This document shows positions 1-7,607 of a stretch of DNA of 21,396 nt, piece after piece. Position 1 is the first letter of the stretch, and every line of letters begins with the position of its first letter. A program made the translations under genes and the position numbers. The notes under the pieces were generated by a model that worked only from the letters and a program-made list of their open reading frames with translations, searched no databases and was not told where the DNA came from. The DNA comes from an uncultured Collinsella sp. (lineage in GTDB: Bacteria > Actinomycetota > Coriobacteriia > Coriobacteriales > Coriobacteriaceae): assembly GCA_958447915.1 (NCBI GenBank), contig CAUDCB010000015.1, positions 1-21,396 on the forward strand, read 5' to 3'.

Positions 1-898
1 ACCCCGTACAGGGCACGCGATTCGATTTCTCAAACTCTCCCAGCACACGTGCGATGGTGTCGAGCTGCTCTGTCGTCATCGAATTCGGAAGTGCGCGATC
101 CGCCAATGCCGCGTTCTCGTCCACCTGTGCGGTATCGGTCATGCCCGAAAGCAGCATCGTGACCTGAGGATGGTTCCACACCCACGAAAGTCCCCAGGCG
201 GCAGGAGTGCGCAAATGCGGGTCACGGGCGTCATCGAGCACGGCGCGGGCCCGCGGAGGCAGCTTGCCCGCCAGGCGTCCGCCCAAAAGCGGTTCCATCA
301 CAAACACCGCGAGCCCGCGCTCGGCGGCTGCTATAAGTCCCGCCGTTCCCGCTTGGTAGCGCTCTCCAGCGTAGTTGTACTGAATCTGGCAAAAATCCCA
401 GTCATACGCGTCGAGCATCGTCAGGAAGTCCGCCGCACTGCCGTGATACGAAAAACCTATCTGGCGAATACGCCCCGCAGCATTTTGGTGCGCAATCCAG
501 TCCTCGATACCCAACGCCACCACGCGTTCCCACTGGGCGGGCGAGGTAATGTTGTGCATAAGGTAATAGTCGATATGATCGGTCCGCAGGCGGCGCAGTT
601 GTTCGTCGAAAAACCGGTCGAAATCCTCCGCGCACTTGCACGAAGCGTGCGGCAACTTAGTCGCCAGCAACACCCGGTCGCGCAGCCCCAAGCGCTCAAG
701 TGAGGCGCCCACGCACACCTCGTTACCGGGATAGAGATACGCGGTATCCAGATAATTAATCCTCTGCTCCACCGCACGGGAAATGATGGCATCGGCTGTC
801 TTCGCATCGGGGTGTCCCGGCGCACCGGGAAATCTCATGCAGCCCAGACCCAGAGCGGATATTCGGTTACCACTTTTGGGGTCAACGCGATATTGCAC
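1..898 (-). CDS. Aldo/keto reductase, probable 4Fe-4S type (3' end outside window)
   Basis: The leftward frame is open from a GTG at 898 to the window edge (299 codons visible). The N-terminus has the family signature GLGCMRFPG (residues 17-25). The likely catalytic tetrad is present: D51 in NYLDTAYLYPG with Tyr56, Lys81 in LLATKLP and His115 in DYYLMHN. An NADPH-dependent (beta/alpha)8 barrel oxidoreductase is expected. The last visible residues are RVPCTG, which fits the start of the CxxC motif opening the C-terminal ferredoxin-like domain in COG1453-type reductases, so the complete protein is probably near 370-380 aa. The start was chosen because AAAGGAGGGG (901-910) lies directly upstream. 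An in-frame ATG at 916 lacks its own Shine-Dalgarno and would put that motif inside the gene. The gene is divergent from the cyclase gene. The substrate cannot be inferred. Confidence 0.9.
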   Translation of the reverse strand, partial: MQYRVDPKSGNRISALGLGCMRFPGAPGHPDAKTADAIISRAVEQRINYLDTAYLYPGNEVCVGASLERLGLRDRVLLATKLPHASCKCAEDFDRFFDEQLRRLRTDHIDYYLMHNITSPAQWERVVALGIEDWIAHQNAAGRIRQIGFSYHGSAADFLTMLDAYDWDFCQIQYNYAGERYQAGTAGLIAAAERGLAVFVMEPLLGGRLAGKLPPRARAVLDDARDPHLRTPAAWGLSWVWNHPQVTMLLSGMTDTAQVDENAALADRALPNSMTTEQLDTIARVLGEFEKSNRVPCTG

Positions 899-1061
899 GG
901 CCCCTCCTTTCGCCATCAGCGCCCCGGCAAGGCGAAACACAATGGTCACGCGGCCGAAACATCGTGGAATCGCAATCGAGAACGTATCGTAACGCAGCAG
1001 AAATCGAGCTGTCACGGCACCGCTTTAACATCAGCAAAAAGCCCGATGAAAGGAGCCGCCC

Positions 1062-1832
1062 ATGCCCGCGCTCGACCTTTGGAACCTCGCCTCCCAGCTC
1101 AAAAGCAACGATTATCGCTGGGTCGACCTCACCCACACGCTCTCATGCGACACCCCGCACTGGTTTGGCTTTAAGCCATTTGAGTCCACCAAGCTCTTCG
1201 ACTACCTGCCCGGCACGCCCGAGGACATGCTCGCGCCCATGCGTTGCTTCCAGTATTCGGTCGCCTCGCAGTACGGCACCCACGTCGACGCGCCGCGCCA
1301 CTTCCATGTCGAGGGTCGTTCCCTTGGAGAGATTGAACCCATCGAGTTTATGCATCCGCTCTGCGTGATCGACAAGCATGAGGAGTGCGCCGCGAATCCC
1401 GACTTTATCCTGACCATCGAGGACCTCAAAGCCTGGGAGGATGAGCACGGTCGCATTCCCGAGGACGCTTTCGTCGCCTTCCGCTCCGACTGGTCCAAGC
1501 TCGCCGACCTCGAGAACAAGGACGAGGACGGCCAGCCCCACTACCCCGGCTGGGACCTCGACGCCATCAAATGGCTTGTAGAAGAGCGCAACATCGGCGC
1601 CATCGGTCACGAACCGGCAGACACCGACCCCGCATCCGTGACCACGCGCGAGGATGCCTACCCCTATCCCGGCGAGCAATACATCCTCTCGGTCGACCGT
1701 TACCAGATCGAGGTCATGGACCATCTGGACGAGCTTCCCGCCACGGGCGCCGTCATCTTCTGCACCTTCCCCAAGGTGCGCGATGGCGTTGGATATCCCG
1801 CACGCGTTTTTGCGGTCTGCCCCGCGGCATAA
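1062..1832 (+). CDS. Cyclase family protein (kynurenine formamidase-like metal hydrolase)
   Basis: This 256-aa protein belongs to the PF04199 cyclase/COG1878 family of metal-dependent amidases and lactonases, which includes kynurenine formamidase. The N-terminus contains WVDLTHTLSCDTPHW, the usual D-L-[ST] opening. The metal-binding signature YGTHVDAPRHF gives H74, D76 and H80. A later IGHEPADTDPAS matches the family G-x-E-x-x-D-T-D motif. The ATG at 1062 follows AGGAG at 1051-1055. No kynurenine pathway genes are nearby, so formamidase activity on kynurenine is only one option; other small cyclic or formylated substrates are equally possible. The next gene starts 122 nt downstream on the same strand, so co-transcription is plausible. 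Confidence 0.88.
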   Translation: MPALDLWNLASQLKSNDYRWVDLTHTLSCDTPHWFGFKPFESTKLFDYLPGTPEDMLAPMRCFQYSVASQYGTHVDAPRHFHVEGRSLGEIEPIEFMHPLCVIDKHEECAANPDFILTIEDLKAWEDEHGRIPEDAFVAFRSDWSKLADLENKDEDGQPHYPGWDLDAIKWLVEERNIGAIGHEPADTDPASVTTREDAYPYPGEQYILSVDRYQIEVMDHLDELPATGAVIFCTFPKVRDGVGYPARVFAVCPAA

Positions 1833-1954
1833 GCGCACAGCGCAATAGTTTCTTTTTCATAACATCGCCCCGCGCACACACCAATCACACTGGCAGCATA
1901 CAATCCATCAGGCGCCCCTTACGCTGGCGCCTTTTATATGGGGAGATGATTCAC

Positions 1955-2869
1955 ATGCAGATCAACAAGGTCGCCTTTATCGGCAAGGGCGGCGTCGGCC
2001 TGCTCTACGGCAGCATGATTGCCAAGGCCCTCGGCAATGACGCCGTCGAATACGTCATGGACGATGCACGCTTCGAGCGTCACGCAAACGATGCGCTTAC
2101 CATCAACGGCAAGCCCTGTGCACTCAAGTCCGTCCGCGCCAGCGAGGCAGCGCCCGCCGATCTGGTCATCCTGACGGTCAAGACCACCGGTCTCGACCAA
2201 GCACTCAAGACTATGGAGCGTGTCGTGGGACCCAACACGCTCATCGCCTCGCTGTGCAACGGCATTACGAGCGAGCAAAAGATTGCCGAACGCTTTGGCT
2301 GGGAGCATACCGTCCTGGGTATCTGCCAGGGCATGGACGCCGTATTCCTCAACGGCGCGCTCACCTTTACCAATGCGGGCGAAATCCGCTTTGGTGCAGC
2401 CGCCGGCACCGGCCCCGCGACCGTCGCCGCTATCGACGAGCTCTATACGCGCTGCGGCATCGCCCATACCGTCGAGGACGACATCGCCCACCGCATGTGG
2501 GCCAAACTCATGCTCAACGACGGCATCAACCAGACCTGCATGGCCTACGGCGGGACCTACGGAAGCGCCACGGAGCCGGGCTCCGAGCAGCGTCGCTGCT
2601 TTGTTTCCGCCATGCGCGAAACGCTTGCGGTCGCCAACGCCGAGGGCGTTGAGCTGACCGAGGCAGACCTGACGCAAATGGTGCACCTCATCGAGGGAAT
2701 CGACCCCGCTGGTATGCCCTCGATGGCTCAAGACCGCATTGCACAACGAAAAACCGAAGTCGAGGAGTTCGCGGGCACCATTTGCCGCCTGGCCGCCAAA
2801 CACGATATCCAAGTGCCGCAAAACGATTGGCTCTACCAGAGGATTCGCGAAATAGAAAGCAGCTGGTAG
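1955..2869 (+). CDS. Ketopantoate reductase (ApbA/PanE) family protein
   Basis: This 304-aa NAD(P)-dependent reductase has a Rossmann motif FIGKGGVGLLYG near residue 8, the CNG segment (101-103) found at the cofactor and substrate site, and HRMWAKLMLNDGINQ, where K184 is the expected catalytic lysine and N188 the conserved asparagine. The C-terminal helical domain is complete (family usually about 300 aa). ApbA/PanE enzymes reduce 2-dehydropantoate to pantoate for CoA synthesis, but many paralogues act on other 2-oxoacids and no other pantothenate gene is nearby. The frame stays open far upstream over the previous gene, but the true start is the ATG at 1955, with GGGGAGA at 1940-1946. The ATG at 1946 is too close to that site. 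A strong terminator follows. Confidence 0.88.
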   Translation: MQINKVAFIGKGGVGLLYGSMIAKALGNDAVEYVMDDARFERHANDALTINGKPCALKSVRASEAAPADLVILTVKTTGLDQALKTMERVVGPNTLIASLCNGITSEQKIAERFGWEHTVLGICQGMDAVFLNGALTFTNAGEIRFGAAAGTGPATVAAIDELYTRCGIAHTVEDDIAHRMWAKLMLNDGINQTCMAYGGTYGSATEPGSEQRRCFVSAMRETLAVANAEGVELTEADLTQMVHLIEGIDPAGMPSMAQDRIAQRKTEVEEFAGTICRLAAKHDIQVPQNDWLYQRIREIESSW

Positions 2870-2904
2870 TGCTCGGCATACTGCAGCCAACAGATCCAAT
2901 GGCA

Positions 2905-2948
2905 AAGCCGCCGCAAGGGACACTCCCCTCGCGGCGGCTTCCTTTTTC
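2905..2948 (+). terminator. Rho-independent terminator after the ketopantoate reductase-like gene
   Basis: A perfect 10-bp stem AAGCCGCCGC (2905-2914) pairs with GCGGCGGCTT (2931-2940). An extra GGGA/TCCC pairing lies inside the loop and a T-rich run CCTTTTTC follows. It lies 35 nt after the rightward stop codon and 31 nt before the stop of the convergent small membrane gene. Confidence 0.85.
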
Positions 2949-2978
2949 ATCTTTGGCCAAAAATCAGCTTCAGAACGG

Positions 2979-3185
2979 TTAGAGCTGCGACTCCGACGCC
3001 TGGTCCTCATCGTCGCGACAAAGGACAACACCGGCGCTTCCCAGCAGTGTGGCCGCGATCAACGCGCCGATCACGATAGGAGCAGCCCCGCATGTCCCCT
3101 GCATGCCCGCGACGAGCGCGGCCGTGGGACCAAGGCAGCCAAGCATCAACGCGACGGCGGCAATGGCAATATCTCGAGCATTCAC
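2979..3185 (-). CDS. Small membrane protein with two predicted TM helices
   Basis: This is a 68-aa protein of unknown family. Two hydrophobic stretches, about residues 7-26 (AIAAVALMLGCLGPTAALVA) and 36-56, are separated by a short loop MQGTCGAAP. The tail CRDDEDQASESQL is acidic and polar, as expected for a small two-helix inner-membrane protein with a soluble C-terminus. The start is a GTG at 3185, supported by GGAGGA nine bases upstream. The gene stands alone between two terminators, convergent with the reductase gene. I do not recognise the family. The good Shine-Dalgarno and clear hydrophobic pattern support a real gene. Confidence 0.65.
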   Translation of the reverse strand: MNARDIAIAAVALMLGCLGPTAALVAGMQGTCGAAPIVIGALIAATLLGSAGVVLCRDDEDQASESQL

Positions 3186-3295
3186 AAGATCACTTCCTCC
3201 AAGAGAAAGACCCTATTTCTCATGAACTAGTGTGCCCCGCATCCATACGCCCAGCGTACCGCCACGGTAAGGGCTCTGTTAACTCAAGCGCACAT

Positions 3296-3342
3296 AAAGA
3301 AAGGGCGGCTTTACGTTGCCTAAAAGCTCAGTAAAGACGCCC
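3296..3342 (-). terminator. Terminator after the secreted coiled-coil protein gene
   Basis: Read leftward, GGGCGTCTTTAC (3342-3331) pairs with GTAAAGCCGCCC (3314-3303) with one mismatch, followed by TTTCTTT. It starts 32 nt after the stop of the leftward gene ending at 3375. Confidence 0.75.
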
Positions 3343-3374
3343 GCCCATCATGTGCGCATTTTGCTTATGGCAGA

Positions 3375-4151
3375 TTACCAACCGGTGTAGTAGTCGGTGG
3401 TTCCGGCGGCGCAGCCGGAGTCATAGACCTTGCAATCACCCTTGGAGCCCGTAAAGGTCGAGCCCTGGGCCATATCGCCCGCGGCAACAACGTAATAGCC
3501 GTCGGAATCGCGCCAAAAGCCCTCAGAATCCTGAGTCCATTCGCCCGTGCGGTGGTGATACAACACGTTGCTGCTGTAATAAGTCTCGCGGCGGCCGTTA
3601 TAGTTATTGACGCCGCTCGAGCGCGTCAGACCCGAGCCGTTCGCGTAATACGCAGCAGACGTGTAAGACGAGCCGGAGCCGGCGTTGTAATACGAAGCCT
3701 GGGCGGCCTCGGCAGCCTCCGCCTCGGCGGCAGCGGCCTCGAGCGCTTCGCGCTTGGCATTCTCAAGCGCAGTGTGCAGCTCATCGAGCTCGGTCGACTT
3801 CGCGTCGACCTCCCCCATCGTCAACAGACTACCCGCACCGTCGATACAACCCTGCAGCACAGCGCGCTCGTCATCGGTAGCATAGTCGCCATACATATTC
3901 ATAATGATCTGAGCGCGCATCTCAAGGGAATCGCGCTTGGCCTCCATCGAGGCGTTCCACTCCTGCATGGAACCATAACCATCGCCGCGGTAGTCGACGG
4001 GCTGCACCAGCGTCGCCTCGGACGGCGTAGATCCAACCGTATCGGACAGTGTTGCCGCGTGGGCATCGGTTGCGCCGGCGCCCGCCAAAAGCGCCACGGT
4101 CAGAGCGGCGGAAAGGGCAGCGGCTTTCGGTTTTCGTGAATCGATCCTCAT
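3375..4151 (-). CDS. Secreted protein with coiled-coil and C-terminal wall-associated-like module
   Basis: This 258-aa protein has a classical Sec signal peptide: basic MRIDSRKPK, a hydrophobic AALSAALTVALLAGAG core and a likely cleavage site after AHA at residue 32. The mature part has a short globular start, then a Glu/Ala-rich segment (about 125-155) predicted to form a coiled coil, a Ser/Tyr/Gly/Asn-rich linker, and a C-terminal module ending KVYDSGCAAGTTDYYTGW. From memory, similar tails end coriobacterial cell-wall hydrolases. No catalytic domain is visible, so an extracellular structural or wall-binding role is inferred. The ATG at 4151 has GGAGG 11 bases upstream. The frame is open further upstream (to 4457), but that part reads as non-coding and would bury the signal peptide. 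I found no convincing promoter in 4152-4360. Confidence 0.8.
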   Translation of the reverse strand: MRIDSRKPKAAALSAALTVALLAGAGATDAHAATLSDTVGSTPSEATLVQPVDYRGDGYGSMQEWNASMEAKRDSLEMRAQIIMNMYGDYATDDERAVLQGCIDGAGSLLTMGEVDAKSTELDELHTALENAKREALEAAAAEAEAAEAAQASYYNAGSGSSYTSAAYYANGSGLTRSSGVNNYNGRRETYYSSNVLYHHRTGEWTQDSEGFWRDSDGYYVVAAGDMAQGSTFTGSKGDCKVYDSGCAAGTTDYYTGW

Positions 4152-4360
4152 GTAGCTGGAAACCTCCGTAGTGCGTTTTTGCTGCGTTTGAGCTGCGTGT
4201 GATTCGATCGCGCTGCATAGTACCTCGAGCAAATCGCGACCTGCGGTTTTACTCAAAAGGCGCACGTCAATTGCGTAAAACTCACATCCTCTCAACAGGA
4301 GTTTTCCACAACTCGAATGCATAAAGCATGCCAAAAACCCTGTAATAGCGCCCTTCCTAT

Positions 4361-4403
4361 GCAAAAAAGGCGCCTGCGCAACCATTGCTTGCGCAGGCGC
4401 CTT
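4361..4403 (-). terminator. Strong terminator after metY
   Basis: A perfect 15-bp stem lies between 4367-4381 and 4389-4403, with a 7-nt loop. Read leftward it is followed by six T residues. It lies 61 nt after the metY stop. The rest of the 4152-4463 gap holds the upstream region of the secreted-protein gene, with no other feature I can support. Confidence 0.92.
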
Positions 4404-4463
4404 GAGCAGGCATTTTATGCAGTTATACCTATCGAGTCGCAAGGGGTCCTTGCACAAGTCGCC

Positions 4464-5774
4464 TTACTCGTCCAGCGCGGCGAAGGCCTGCTTCAGATCC
4501 CAAATGATATCCTCGGCGTTCTCGGTACCAATGGAAAGACGGATCGTGGAGGGCGTGATGTTCTGCTCGGCGAGCTCCTCGGCAGAGAGCTGGGAGTGCG
4601 TGGTGGTAGCCGGGTGCACGACGAGCGACTTGACGTCGGCCACGTTGGCGAGCAGCGAAAACACCTGCAGATGATCGATGAACTTCCAGGCGGCCTCCTG
4701 GCCACCCTTAATCTCAAAGGTAAAGATCGAGGCACCGCCGTTGGGGAAATATTGCTTGTAGAGCTCATGGTCAGGGTGCTCAGGCAGGCTCGGGTGGTTC
4801 ACCTTGGCAACATGGCTGTCACCGGTCAGGAACTCAACGACCTTCTTGGTGTTCTCAACATGACGGTCAACGCGCAGCGACAGAGTCTCGGTGCCCTGGA
4901 GCAGAACCCAGGCGTTGAACGGGCTGATGCAGGCGCCCTCGTCACGCAGCAGAATAGCGCGGACATAGGTTGCGAAGGCGGCGGGACCGGCAGCCTCGGC
5001 AAACGAAACGCCGTGGTAGGAGGGGTTGGACTCGGCGATCTGGGCGTACTTTCCGCTCGCCTTCCAATCGAAGTTACCGCCGTCGACGATCACACCGCCC
5101 AGCGAGGTGCCGTGGCCGCCGATGAACTTGGTTGCGGAGTGGACGACGATGTTGGCACCATGCTCCAGCGGACGGAACAGATACGGGGTGCCGAAGGTGT
5201 TGTCGACGACAACCGGCAGACCGTGCTTCTTGGCGATCTCGGAGATGGCGTCGATGTTGGGGATGTCGGAGTTGGGGTTGCCGAGCGTCTCGAGGTAGAT
5301 GACCGTGGTGTTGTCCTTGATGGCCCCCTCGACCTCTTCCAGGTTATGGGCATCGACGAAGGTGGTCTCGACGCCAAACTGGGAGAGCGTATGCTCCAGC
5401 AGGTTGTAGGAGCCACCGTAGATGGTCTTCTGAGCCACCACGTGGTCACCGGCCTGGGCAAGAGCCTGCAGGGTATAGGTGATGGCAGCAGCACCGGAGG
5501 CGACGGCGAGACCCGCCACGCCACCCTCGAGTGCGGCGATACGGTCCTCGAAGACGCCCTGGGTGGAGTTGGTCAGACGGCCGTAGATGTTACCAGCATC
5601 GGCAAGACCAAAGCGGTCGGCGGCGTGCTGGGAGTTGCGGAACACATAGCTCGTGGTCTGGTAGATAGGCACGGCGCGGGAGTCGGATGCGGGATCGGCG
5701 CTCTCCTGGCCAACGTGAAGCTGCAGGGTATCGAAACCAAAGGTGTGCTCGGGGTTGTTGATGAACTGGCTCAT
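4464..5774 (-). CDS. metY: O-acetylhomoserine sulfhydrylase (PLP-dependent)
   Basis: This 436-aa Cys/Met-metabolism PLP enzyme has the expected full length for OAH sulfhydrylases. It begins with FGFDTLQLHVGQ and contains VPIYQTTSYVF and YGRLTNST, typical of this subgroup. D191 in VVVDNTFGTPYL should contact the pyridine nitrogen, and K216 in HSATKFIGGHGT is the Schiff-base lysine. The cytoplasmic reaction is O-acetyl-L-homoserine plus sulfide to homocysteine and acetate, the direct-sulfhydrylation route to methionine. The ATG at 5774 has AAGGAG six bases upstream. The transcript is predicted to start near 5951, giving an unusually long leader with a small ORF. A LysR gene is divergent. A related O-acetylserine or cystathionine activity cannot be excluded from sequence alone. 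Confidence 0.95.
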   Translation of the reverse strand: MSQFINNPEHTFGFDTLQLHVGQESADPASDSRAVPIYQTTSYVFRNSQHAADRFGLADAGNIYGRLTNSTQGVFEDRIAALEGGVAGLAVASGAAAITYTLQALAQAGDHVVAQKTIYGGSYNLLEHTLSQFGVETTFVDAHNLEEVEGAIKDNTTVIYLETLGNPNSDIPNIDAISEIAKKHGLPVVVDNTFGTPYLFRPLEHGANIVVHSATKFIGGHGTSLGGVIVDGGNFDWKASGKYAQIAESNPSYHGVSFAEAAGPAAFATYVRAILLRDEGACISPFNAWVLLQGTETLSLRVDRHVENTKKVVEFLTGDSHVAKVNHPSLPEHPDHELYKQYFPNGGASIFTFEIKGGQEAAWKFIDHLQVFSLLANVADVKSLVVHPATTTHSQLSAEELAEQNITPSTIRLSIGTENAEDIIWDLKQAFAALDE

Positions 5775-5835
5775 GATGATCTCCTTGATCGAACAAAAGT
5801 AAATAAAAAGAGAGAAGTAAGTCGCTGTCTCCTGA

Positions 5836-5889
5836 TCACGCCGACGGGCGCAAACAGGAGCCCGGCATTCGTCTTGGTAAGCAATTCAT
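5836..5889 (-). CDS. Putative 17-aa leader peptide upstream of metY
   Basis: The ORF encodes MNCLPRRMPGSCLRPSA and ends 61 nt before the metY ATG. It has a near-ideal ribosome binding site, AAGGAGG, seven bases before its ATG. It contains two Cys codons (TGC at codon 3, TGT at codon 12) and codons that look rare for a GC-rich genome (TTA, AGA, CGA). The Shine-Dalgarno lies between ATGCG and CGCAT, which could form a small hairpin. CTCCTG inside the ORF can pair with CAGGAG just after its stop. By analogy with Cys-rich leader ORFs reported in mycobacteria, it may couple metY expression to Cys-tRNA supply; this is inference. I found no known SAM riboswitch signature. Confidence 0.5.
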   Translation of the reverse strand: MNCLPRRMPGSCLRPSA

Positions 5890-5957
5890 ATGCGGGCCTC
5901 CTTTCGCATCCCGGTTCCGTGGTTGGCTTAATTACCTACCGCCTTTGTGTGTTTTGA

Positions 5958-5986
5958 ATAGTACGAGCATTGTTTCCCTCGGTCAA
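5958..5986 (-). promoter_or_regulatory. metY promoter
   Basis: TTGACC (5986-5981) and TACTAT (5963-5958) are separated by exactly 17 bp. The predicted start is near 5951, giving a leader of about 176 nt before metY. Confidence 0.75.
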
Positions 5987-6005
5987 TCACTTAAAAGCGC
6001 TAACC

Positions 6006-6028
6006 TGTTATCGTTTTTATAGATAACA
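6006..6028. promoter_or_regulatory. LysR-type operator (ATC-N9-GAT dyad)
   Basis: TGTTATC and GATAACA form a perfect 7-bp dyad around GTTTTTATA. The core is ATC-N9-GAT, a form of the LysR-family T-N11-A box. Its centre lies about 65 bp upstream of the predicted metY start and 30 bp before the lysR ATG. This is the classical position for LysR activation of the divergent gene with autoregulation. Confidence 0.7.
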
Positions 6029-6046
6029 ATCGGAAGGATTGCGTCG

Positions 6047-6949
6047 ATGACCCTCCAGCAGCTTCGTTTTCTGATCGCCGTGGCAGAGTCCGGCTCAATC
6101 AACGCCGCAGCTCAGCGCCTCTATACCGCTCAGTCCAACATCTCAAACGCCGTCAAAAGCCTGGAACAGGAGCTCCATCTGGAGATCTTTACGCGCTCCA
6201 GCCGCGGCGTCACGCTCACCAACGACGGCACCGAGCTTTTGGGCTATGCGCGCCAGGTCGTAGAGCAGGCCGACATGCTCGAGGCGCGCTACGAGGACGG
6301 CGGCACCCCGCAAGCCCGCCTCGCCATTTCCGCCCAGCACTACGCCTTTTCGGTCGAGGCCTTTGTCAACGTGGTCGAGCGCTGCCACGACAGCAAGTTC
6401 GAGTTCATCATGCGCGAGACCACCACATCGCAGATCATCGATGACGTCCGTGCGTTTCGCAGCGATATCGGCATTCTGTATCTGGATGACTTTAACGCCC
6501 GCGTTCTGCAGAAGGCCTTCGCCGATGCCCGTGCAAGCTTCCATCCCCTATTCGACGCGACGGTCCACGTCTTCGTTAGCGAGCGCCACCCGCTCGCCCG
6601 CCGCCCTCAGCTGTCCCTTGCCGACCTCACGCCCTATACGCGCTACAGCTTTGAGCAGGGAACCTCAAACTCCTTCTATTACGCCGAGGAACCTTTTAGC
6701 TATATCCCTTGCGACCGCAACATACGAATCTCGGACCGCGGAACACTTACTAACTTACTTATCACGTCGAACGGTTACACCCTGTCGACCGGCGTCCTCT
6801 CCAATGAAATGCAATGGGGTATGGCATCGATCCCGTTAGCAGACGCCCCAACGATGCGCGTAGGCTATATCATGCACGACGAGCGCAAGCCCTCTCCCCT
6901 CTTGCAGCAATACCTCGACGAGCTCAACCGCATCATCCATGCCAACTAA
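6047..6949 (+). CDS. LysR family transcriptional regulator
   Basis: This 300-aa protein has a standard N-terminal winged helix-turn-helix (about 1-60): MTLQQLRFLIAVAESGS, then the recognition region AAAQRLYTAQSNISNAVKSL, then a linker helix and a two-lobed effector domain (about 90-295). It is full length for LysR regulators. The ATG at 6047 follows GGAAGGA. The gene is divergent from metY and a LysR-type dyad sits between them, so I infer that it controls metY and itself, probably sensing a sulfur or methionine precursor. Homology to CysB, MetR or CmbR cannot be decided by eye. There is no clear terminator before the next gene. Confidence 0.93.
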   Translation: MTLQQLRFLIAVAESGSINAAAQRLYTAQSNISNAVKSLEQELHLEIFTRSSRGVTLTNDGTELLGYARQVVEQADMLEARYEDGGTPQARLAISAQHYAFSVEAFVNVVERCHDSKFEFIMRETTTSQIIDDVRAFRSDIGILYLDDFNARVLQKAFADARASFHPLFDATVHVFVSERHPLARRPQLSLADLTPYTRYSFEQGTSNSFYYAEEPFSYIPCDRNIRISDRGTLTNLLITSNGYTLSTGVLSNEMQWGMASIPLADAPTMRVGYIMHDERKPSPLLQQYLDELNRIIHAN

Positions 6950-7048
6950 CTATCGGAAGACGGGGTAGAAATCGTAGATTGTTAGCCCCCGGCGGGCATG
7001 GCGCTACAATGGTCACTCACATGAAGCGCACTCAACGAAAGGAAGCCC

Positions 7049-7534
7049 GTGAAGGTCATCATCTATACCGACGGCTCTGCCCGATCAAATCCGGGACGCG
7101 GTGGCTACGGCGCCGTGCTCAAATACACCAACCCCGCCGGCAAGACCTTCACCTCCGAGCTTTCGCGCGGCTACGCCAAGACCACCAACAACCGCATGGA
7201 ACTCATGGCCGTCATCGTGGCGCTCGAGGCGCTCAACCGCCCCTGCGAGGTCGAAGTCCATTCCGATTCGCAGTATGTCGTCAACGCCTTTAACAAGCAC
7301 TGGATCGACGGCTGGAAAAAGCGCGGATGGAAAACCGCCAACAAGCAACCCGTCAAGAACCGCGACCTGTGGGAGCGCCTACTCACCGCCAAAAGCAAGC
7401 ACAAGGTTGAGTTCATCTGGGTTAGGGGTCACGCCGGTCACGAGCTCAACGAGCGCTGCGATGAGCTCGCCACCACGGCGGCCGACGGCAGCAACCTCGA
7501 TATCGACGCCGGCTTTAACGAGAGCGACCTGTAA
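7049..7534 (+). CDS. rnhA: Ribonuclease HI
   Basis: This 161-aa RNase H fold enzyme cleaves the RNA strand of RNA-DNA hybrids during replication and R-loop removal. The acidic catalytic residues are in order: D8 in YTDGSARSNPG, E51 in NRMELMA, D73 in HSDSQYV and D138 in RCDELA, with the conserved histidine in VRGHAGH (H128). The basic handle region WKKRGWKTANKQPVKN is present, so this is a type HI enzyme like the E. coli one. The start is GTG at 7049 with GAAAGGAAG upstream. A possible -10 (TACAAT, 7005-7010) is visible but its -35 partner is poor. There is no accessory hybrid-binding domain. Confidence 0.96.
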   Translation: MKVIIYTDGSARSNPGRGGYGAVLKYTNPAGKTFTSELSRGYAKTTNNRMELMAVIVALEALNRPCEVEVHSDSQYVVNAFNKHWIDGWKKRGWKTANKQPVKNRDLWERLLTAKSKHKVEFIWVRGHAGHELNERCDELATTAADGSNLDIDAGFNESDL

Positions 7535-7607
7535 TAGCGTTTTCGCGCAGCTTTATATCCCCACGCGCTACACTCATCCTGTAGACCAAACAACGCAAGG
7601 GGGACGT

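Noticed and set aside
4152..4457. N-terminal extension of the secreted protein by 102 codons
   Set aside because: It would place the signal peptide in the middle of the protein, and the short form has a GGAGG site.
5775..5951. SAM riboswitch upstream of metY
   Set aside because: I looked for the SAM-I/IV and SAM-II conserved cores and T-box sequence and did not find them; the leader ORF is the better explanation.
4317..5957. 546-codon open frame antisense to metY
   Set aside because: Same effect of GC-rich third positions; it reads through a terminator and the metY leader and lacks any recognisable domain.
6979..7010. Promoter TTGTTA/TACAAT before rnhA
   Set aside because: The spacer is 20 bp and the -35 is poor; the -10 alone is not enough to annotate.
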